Assembly: GCF_018446385.1 (NCBI RefSeq)
Contig: NC_055999.1
Span: 80,925,859-80,989,858 of the forward strand
Source of the DNA: Zingiber officinale
Lineage: Eukaryota > Streptophyta > Magnoliopsida > Zingiberales > Zingiberaceae
Reading direction: 5' to 3'
Length of the DNA: 64,000 nt
The notes under the pieces are model-generated. The model was not told where the DNA came from. It searched no databases and worked only from the letters and a program-made list of their open reading frames with translations. The position numbers and the translations under genes were made by a program. Below, in pieces: positions 56,101-64,000 of the stretch (positions are counted from its first letter, which is position 1; every line of letters begins with the position of its first letter).

Positions 56101-59100
56101 AAAATGGATAAAATCAATAAATATCTTGATAAAATATTTAATAATCAAGATAAAATCAGTCTAGAAAGTGTTATCCAAAACCAAGATAATTTAATTAATA
56201 AAAAATTAAACTTTAAAGATAAAACTAATCTAATAAATTCAATTAACAATATCAATTTAAACGGCAAAGAAAATATAAGGATAAAATCAAACACTTTGAT
56301 AAAATCAAAATTGAATTTAACAAACTTAAAATTAAATGTTAAAGATAATATATTAAACAAAAATAATCTAGAAATTTCAAAATTAACAAATAATAAAAAG
56401 CTAAAAGATAAACCGTTAAGAAAATATAATTCAAACCGTTTAGTTAATTCAAATTTAAAAATAAATAAAAACTTAAACTTTAAAAATAAGTTATTAAAGA
56501 AAGATAATTCAATTAACCCAATAAAATTGAAATTGAAAGAAAATTCAAATATTAAATACACTCTCTTAAAGAAAGATAATTTGACCAATTTAATTAATTC
56601 AAAATTAAAAACTTAAATTTAAATTACAAATTAAACATTAAAATTTAACTAAAACCAACCCTGATTATACGAAAATTTAAATAAAGGGCAAATAATTCAG
56701 GGGGAGGCTCCAGAATAGCTGGCACCTCCAAAACTAACTTACCTGGCAGGGTAATTAGGATTAGTTAAAAAGGGACCCAGTTTAACTTGAATCTCGGTAC
56801 GGGTGAAGTTTTTGGATGATAGTACGTTAGGGAAGCTTGGGCATCGCATGTCTAGAAAGATATGACTTCGATCTGGTGCATTTGGCCAAGTGAAACTGAC
56901 CGAAGCTACCCTTAAACAGGACCTAACTAGTTAGACCAAGATTTAGTACTAAGCTCCGTGAATAGGACTATTCGGAAAACCTCGAAAGGTTGGTTACTTC
57001 TAATGACGTCCAAGTGACTCACCAAGCTTAGAAGTTTATCCGAAGAATGCCTATTTGTTGAGACCAAAGCTAAACCTGAATCTAACACAAGTTAAACCAA
57101 ACTCTATAATTAAATCTAATTCATCTCACAAAATTATAGGATACCCTGATTGATAATCTAGATCGGGTGAGATGATTAAGAATTAAATTAACTAATTTTC
57201 AAATTAAAATAAAATTAATTAAAATTAAATTTCAAATTTCAAATTAAAATTAAATTTCAAACTTCAAATTAAGTTAAAATTAATTAAAATTAAATTAACC
57301 TTAAAAATTAATTTTAAAATTAAATTAACTTTAAAAAAAAATTATTTTAAAAATTATTTAAAAACTATTTTAATTTTTTTTTAAAAAAAAACTATTTTAA
57401 AAATTCTTTAAAAACTATTTTAAAAATTATTTAAAAACTATTTTAAATTTTTTTTTTAAAAAAAAACTATTTTAAAAATTATTTAAAAACTATTTTAAAA
57501 ATTATTTAAAAAATATTTTAAAAATTCTTTAAAAACTATTTTAAAATTCCTTAAAAAACTATTTTAAAATTCTTTAAAAATCTATTTTAAAAATTCTTCA
57601 AAATCTATTTTAAAAATTCTTTAAAAACTATTTTAAAAATTATTTAAAAACTATTTTAAAAAATTCTTTAAAAAACTATTTCAAAATTCTTCAAAAACTA
57701 TTTTAAAAATTCTTGAAAATCTATTTTAAAAATTCTTTAAAAACTATTTTAAAAAATTCTTTAAAAAATTATTTTAAAATTCTTTAAAAAACTATTTTAA
57801 AATTTTTTTCAAAAATTATTTTAAAAATTCTTTAAAATCTATTTTAAAAATTATTTAAAAACTATTTTAAAAATTATTTAAAAACTATTTTAAAAATTCT
57901 TTAAAAAACCATTTTAAAAAGTCTTTAAAAAACTATTTAAAAAATTCTTTAAAAATTATTTTAAAAATTATTTAAAAACTATTTTAAAAATTCTTTAAAA
58001 AACTATTTAAAAAATTCTTTAAAAAACTATTTTATAAATTCTTTAAAAATTATTTTAAAAAATTATTTAAAAACATATTTTTAAAAATTTTTCAAAAACT
58101 ATTTTAAAAATTCTTTAAAAACTATTTTAAAAATTATTTAAAAACATATTTTAAAAATTCTTTAAAAACTATTTTTAAAATTCTTCAAAAACTATTTTAA
58201 AAATTCTTCAAAAACTATTTTAAAAATTCTTTAAAAACTATTTTAAAAATTATTTAAAAACATATTTTAAAAATTCTTTAAAAACTATTTTAAAAATTCT
58301 TCAAAAACTATTTTAAAAATTCTTTAAAAACTATTTTAAAAATTATTTAAAAACTATTTTAAAAATTATTTAAAAACATATTTTAAAAATTCTTTAAAAA
58401 CTATTTTTAAAATTCTTTAAAAACTATTTTAAAAATTATTTAAAAACTATTTTAAAAATTATTTAAAAAACTATTTTAAATTCTTTATTTTAGAAATTCT
58501 TTAAAACCTATTTTTTTTAAAAAAAAACTATTTAAAAAAATTCTTTAAAAAATTATTTTTAAAATCTTTAAAAATTATTTTAAAAATTCTTTAAAAACTA
58601 TTTTTAAAAAAAAATTTCTTTAAAAACTATTTTAAAATAAAAATTTCTTTATAAACTATTTTAAAAAATTCTTTAAAAATTATTTTAAAAATTCTTTAAA
58701 AACTATTTTTAAAAAAAAAATTCTTTAAAAACTATTTTAAAATAAAAATTTCTTTATAAACTATTTTAAAAAATTCTTTAAAAACTATTTTAAAAATTCT
58801 TTAAAAAACTATTTTAAAAAATTCTTTAAAAACTATTTTAAAAATTATTTTAAAAACTCTTTTAATTATTTTAACATAAAAATTATTTTAACTTAAAAAT
58901 TATTTTAACTTAAAATTATTTTAATATAAAAATTATTTTAATTAACTTAAAAATATTTTAAAAATTATTTTAACTTAAAAATTATTTCAAAAATTATTTT
59001 AAAACTTTTAAAAATCATTTAAAAAAAACTATTTTAAAAATCGTTGTAAAACTTTTTTTTAAAAAAAATTCTTCTTATCTTTTTACTATAATAAAATTCT

Positions 59101-59451
59101 GTTATCTTAAAAAAAAATAGTAATAATAATAAATTATTTCTATAAATTCTTTTCACTTTTAAATTTATTATTTTGATTTTAAACTCATTTTTAATCTTAA
59201 ACATCATTTTAACCTTAAAATTATTTTTTAATTTAACTTAACCGAAAATTAAATTAAAACTTAATATTGAAATTACAATTAAAATTAAAAATCTTTTAGC
59301 TTAAACTTAAAATAAACTTAAATTAACCACTAATATTAATTTAGATCTAAACTGAATCAAACGTTTGTTAATTGACATAAAACATATTATAAAAATCATT
59401 TAAAAATCTTTTTAAATGCTGTTTTAGAAATCCCTTTAAAAAAATTAAATA

Positions 59452-59484
<33 letters not shown>

Positions 59485-62400
59485 TAACACTTTCATTGAC
59501 CAACTCAATTAAGTAATATGAAATTTAAATTATTTCACTAAGTATTAAATTATTAAATCAAGTAAAAACTAATCAATAAATTATTGATAATGCTTAAATA
59601 TTAAATTAAGGGGAGTAACCAATTCAGGGATAATTAATTAATAACTGATCAAATTCAAATAAACAGTTATACCAAGGATACAGAGATAATAATATAAGTG
59701 TTACTAAATTAGACAAATGTGTTAGGACTTGAAATTTAACACACTCGAATCTTAGCATTATAGTAAGGGGGAGTAATAAATAAGGAGGATTAATAAATGA
59801 AAGGAGTATCAAATTCAGGGGGAGGTTTATTTTTTAATTATCTCATTAAGTGTTATTTTTTAATCTTCTTTTCAAAATTTTATGTCAGGTTCAGGGGGAG
59901 GAATTAATTAAAATTTTCCCTTTATTTAAAATATTTTAAAATATGTGTTTTGGAAAATGTTTTCTTAACAATTTCTTAAACCTATTTTTTGAAAAACTAA
60001 GCTGTTTTTAAGGATTGGATTTTCCTGAAAATTGATGTTGAAAATTAGATTTAACTTAATTTTGAAAATTAAATTTAAAACTCTAGTTCTTAAAATTTGA
60101 TTTTACTTAATTTTTACATTTTGTGGAAATTAGATTTTTCAAAACTTAAGTTTACAAACTAAGCTTCTCAAAATCATTTTCCTTAATTGAATCTTTTACA
60201 AACTTAGTGTTGAAAAATCAGTTTTGAAAAATAGATTTTTCAAACTTAGTTTTGGAATTTTGATTTTGAAAACTTATGTTTGAAATCTTGAACTTTTAAA
60301 CTTTGACCTTATAAACTATACTTGAAAAATCAGCTATCTTTCAAGATAAATAATCTATGTTCTAAACTCCTCCAGATTAACTTGACATTATTTCTTACTT
60401 TGTCTGAGGTCTATATCTATGCTTACTTTTTGATGAATGCCAAAGGGGGAGGGTTAGGTGGTTAAGTTAGCTAAACCAATTTGAAAATACAAACTAACTT
60501 TAAAACCACATAAATGCATATGTTTTCACTAACTTAACCAGGTTGTCATTCCATCAAAAAGGGGGAGATTGTTGGTGCGGTTAGCACTAACGATTTAATC
60601 CAGGTTTTGATGAATGACAAATCAGGTTAAGTTAGTCTGTTGTTGTCTAACACTCTGATCGAGTGTGCAGGAGAAGTCCAGACAGTCGTGACCGGATGTC
60701 GCACGAAGCCCACTAGGTCGGGATAGTTGGCGAGAAGTCCAGGTCGACGTTGGCGAGAAGTCGGCTAGGTCGGCCGACCGGATAGTGGCGAAGTCGAGCG
60801 GGTTGAAGGGCCGGACGTCGAGTAAGTGAGGTAAGTCACTAGGGGAGAGTGATCCAGCGTTCACGGGAAGGAATATTAGGCGTCGATCCGGCAGATCCAT
60901 TTCGGATATCTAAGTCGAGATCGTGACTAGATCCGGTCTCGGAAGACGGAATCTAAGTCATACTATTTGTGCTAATTCATACTATTATAAAATGTGCTAA
61001 CAATCTGTTTTGCAGGATATATATTGCCTCGGACTAACTGTTGCAGGAAAAGGGAGTTTTCCGGACCCTCGGAGGTCCGGAAAGCAATTTATATCCGGGC
61101 CAAGTGTAGCTACGTCACATTCCAGGCACCCGGAGCAACATATAAAAGAAGCCCCAGGCAGGAGCTTCAGAATCAACTTTTCACATCTGAGAACTCTGAG
61201 ATTACTCGCTCTGCTGCTCTGCGACGCTCACAAAGCTCCGACGACACGATCCCGCTCTTTTAAATTCCTTGTCTGTCGGTACAGCTTTGTTTTTCTTTTC
61301 ATTAGCATCTTTTTGTACTTAAATTGTAATTATCCGAATTGCTAGTGAATTGCCCAACGAAAGTATTCAAGGAGTACGGGCCTTCGAGTAGGAGTCGTCA
61401 CAGGCTCCGAACGAAGTAAAAAACCCTGTGTCTACTTTACTTTTTCGCTGCGCTTATACTCGATATTTTCGAATCGATATTCATCCCCCCTCTATCGAAT
61501 CTAACGGTCCTACAAAACTTTTCCATATTATATCTTATGTTGTTAATTACTAACATGTTCTTGCTCACTTTGCTACCTCATATTTTGAAAAAACAAGAAT
61601 CTTATTTCTAGCATTTCTTGTTGAAGGGTATTCACCATACTTGCAAGTTGTTTAACTGTTCCATTTTGTTGCATAGAAGCTCCAACTTTCGATGGTGTAA
61701 CTCCAAAGCCCATTCCACGCACTCTACCTCAAGCTTCCTTGCCAAATACAAGACTAATTACATCATTAGGAATGTTAATTGTGTTGTAAGATTCAGGTAA
61801 ACACCGTTCTATTTCTTTCTGCAAATAGAAAGAGACAACTTTTAAAAATAATAAAATAAGAAATTTAGATTGTCTATTTTTTTTTCTTGTGAATTCTACA
61901 AATAATAAACAGATGGTTTTATTACAATTTTCTCTCCAATAGCTTGACTACTAGGTTCTCCATTTTTCTTCTTGTGACCTTCAATCTAAAGTTTTGATCG
62001 TATAATTGGTGTACATGTAGAACTTGTTTTTTTCCCTTAAGTATAAAACATATAAAAATTGTTAGAACAAATAATGTTACTAATTAAGTGTATATGTAAA
62101 ACTTTTTGTATAAAGTTTGATAAATAAATTTTTTTACCATCATGCAAGCCAAACGGGCATAATCTCTTCAGCTCATTGTGTGAATGTGGTCTCGATTTTC
62201 CCTCATTGTTCTGAATTTTACACTTTTTTCCTGAAAATCAAAATATGTCTAACATATTCATATATAATTAATTATCTATTTGATCAACAAATAATAATTA
62301 CTTAGACAAGGGATTGGAAATAAAGTTAACCAATTAACCTACCTTTTGGTTCCATGTTAATTTCACAACTTACCAAATGATTTCTTAGCTTTGCGCTTAA

Positions 62401-64000
62401 GCCCACCACAATCACTTGTTGACAACTTATCAAATGATTTCTTAGCAGCTGAGGAAAAGAGGTTCTTAATAAATCCCTCATCTGAACCAAGTCCTTTTGC
62501 TTCAAACAGACAAGCCACCTGGTTCATCTCAAACTAACTCTTTTGGCCTTGGGAAAGAACTCAATTCAAGCCAAAAATACTTTAGGGAAAACTTACTGCA
62601 TCATGAACTTTTTATTATACATTAAAATTTTCAAAATCAAGCCACATTGATCTTCAAAAGAAAAAAATATCATACCTAGTTTAGTTTACATGTAAAACTA
62701 AGGTGTAACACTTATAAACTCAAGAACCAACCACTGACCATACACTGCTATAGCCATCATAAAAATTTCAAACTGCCTTTGAATAAAGTTTATGTATCCT
62801 ATTCTCCATTTCTACAACAACCCAAGGCTAGAAACAAACAATGTTAGCTGGATAGTTAAGTTTTTTTTTATTCAGAAGGAACCAATTCGAATAAAATAAA
62901 AGGGCAATTGCTAAATCTAGGATGAAGTTTCAATACTCTATTGACTGAAGACATATTATCTATTTTGTTAAATTGTTAATATGCTGGATTTGTTATAAAA
63001 TTGAAAGTATGCATAAGTCAGTTAAAAATTGAAAGTTCATTCTAGATTTGTTTAATTATGAAAAATTCGTGCTAAATTTATCAATTAATCCTAAAAGAAA
63101 CCTCTTCGGAGAATTAGACTACAGAATTATTAAACTCACTTCTTAAATCAGATTTAGCCTACTTTGCTTGAATCTTAATTACATTGAATATGTTGTAAAA
63201 CCTATAAATATGGTCCTAGAGATTGACAGTTAGTTTGCAGTCCTACAGTCTATTAACAAAGTTCTCTTTGATTCTCTAAAAATTGCCACCTGAAGCACAA
63301 GATCTTATTGTGAGATAATTATCTACTCTATAACACTGAAATATCCTGTACGCCATGTTAGGAGAATGATACCCCAAATTTCACACTTGACAATAAGCAC
63401 AAATCCAAGGGAGAAGTAATGATGTAGCAGAAGCTAATGTGAGCACACCTGGTAACATGGTAATCCAAATTTATAAAAGGGCATGACAAGTGGTGATGCC
63501 GCCATGCCGGCAAAGGAAATGAGCGTATTAAGTACTGGATTGTATGGTGGATGGAAGTGGCTGAAAAATACTATTATTTTTTCAGCAATAATAATAGTAA
63601 TTTGTAGGATAGTTAATTATGTAAGAAGTGGCAGTTAGTAATGGTAGTTATGTCTAATTAGTTGTAAAAAGGTGGAACCGTCACCTTAGCAGCCCCCTGG
63701 GTTCGACCCCATAGATATTCAGAGGGGGTAAATTACGATTAAGCTGGGCAGGAGGGGTGACTGGGGGTCGAGTGGAATTTAAAGCACAGCAGAGTTATGT
63801 CTAATTAGTGGCAAAAGGTGGAACCGCCACCTTAGCGGCCCCCTGGCCCCGGCCCCACAAGATTCCAGAGGGAATAAATCACGGTTAATGCTGGGCAGGA
63901 TAGGTGACTGGGGGTCGAAGGAATTTTTGGCGCAGCAGACTAGGATTTTATCTCCGAGTGCAACTGGCGACCTTCGACCCCACGACTAATTATGTCTAAT

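Overview
This is plant nuclear DNA made mostly of nested transposable elements around a small tandem family of serine carboxypeptidase-like (SCPL) genes. The plant-type signs are spliced SCPL genes with canonical GT/AG introns, Ty1-copia and Ty3-gypsy elements primed by initiator Met-tRNA (TGGTATCAGAGC), a CACTA element, an RTE-type LINE, a TRIM and tRNA-derived SINEs. The element types would fit a large-genome monocot; a Zingiberales species is my guess from general familiarity and cannot be proven here.

Layout. 1-10975: decayed Athila-like Ty3-gypsy DNA (minus strand) that received two Ty1-copia-type insertions. One is a solo LTR (687-5566, TSD TAAAG), itself split by a 3.9 kb solo LTR of gypsy type (824-4688, TSD CATAG). 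The other is a gag-only element (5894-9679). 10976-12662: a truncated copia remnant (integrase, protease, PBS, short LTR). 12663-22372: the SCPL cluster, all on the minus strand. It holds a stop-ridden pseudogene (13067-15644), one structurally intact 14-exon gene (16852-19706, 464 aa), and an extra upstream copy of its exons 1-3 (19874-20351). A 5'-truncated RTE LINE (20940-22095) and a tRNA-derived SINE follow.

22373-50108: one 27.7 kb gypsy element (G1, Tekay/Del-like, TSD ACCTG) that landed inside the SINE between its A and B boxes. G1 carries a TRIM in its 5' LTR (25188-25944, TSD GAAAT), a GC-rich hAT-like insert in RNase H, and a second gutted gypsy element (G2, 30709-45706). The 3' LTR of G2 contains a 5.2 kb CACTA element (40006-45164, TSD TTA) with host-gene fragments: an ALKBH9/10-like fragment and, less surely, an EXECUTER-like one.

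50109-64000: the far side of the SINE, a third SCPL copy keeping only 3' exons (50840-51905), a hairpin-rich tandem array, and a decayed Ptta/En/Spm-type transposase gene. That gene is split by an 8.4 kb LTR element (53140-61514, TSD AAACT). The element has a 406-codon gag-like ORF, a 1.8 kb TTTAAAAACTATTTT-type array in place of pol, and a 914 bp TIR insert in its 5' LTR. The window ends with tandem SINE-like units.

Only the SCPL gene at 16852-19706 looks like a functional host gene. The most interesting points are its duplicated exons 1-3 with an unusual oxyanion-loop residue, the CACTA element carrying gene fragments, the gag-only LTR element with its AT-rich array, and three unrelated tandem arrays whose units fold as hairpins.
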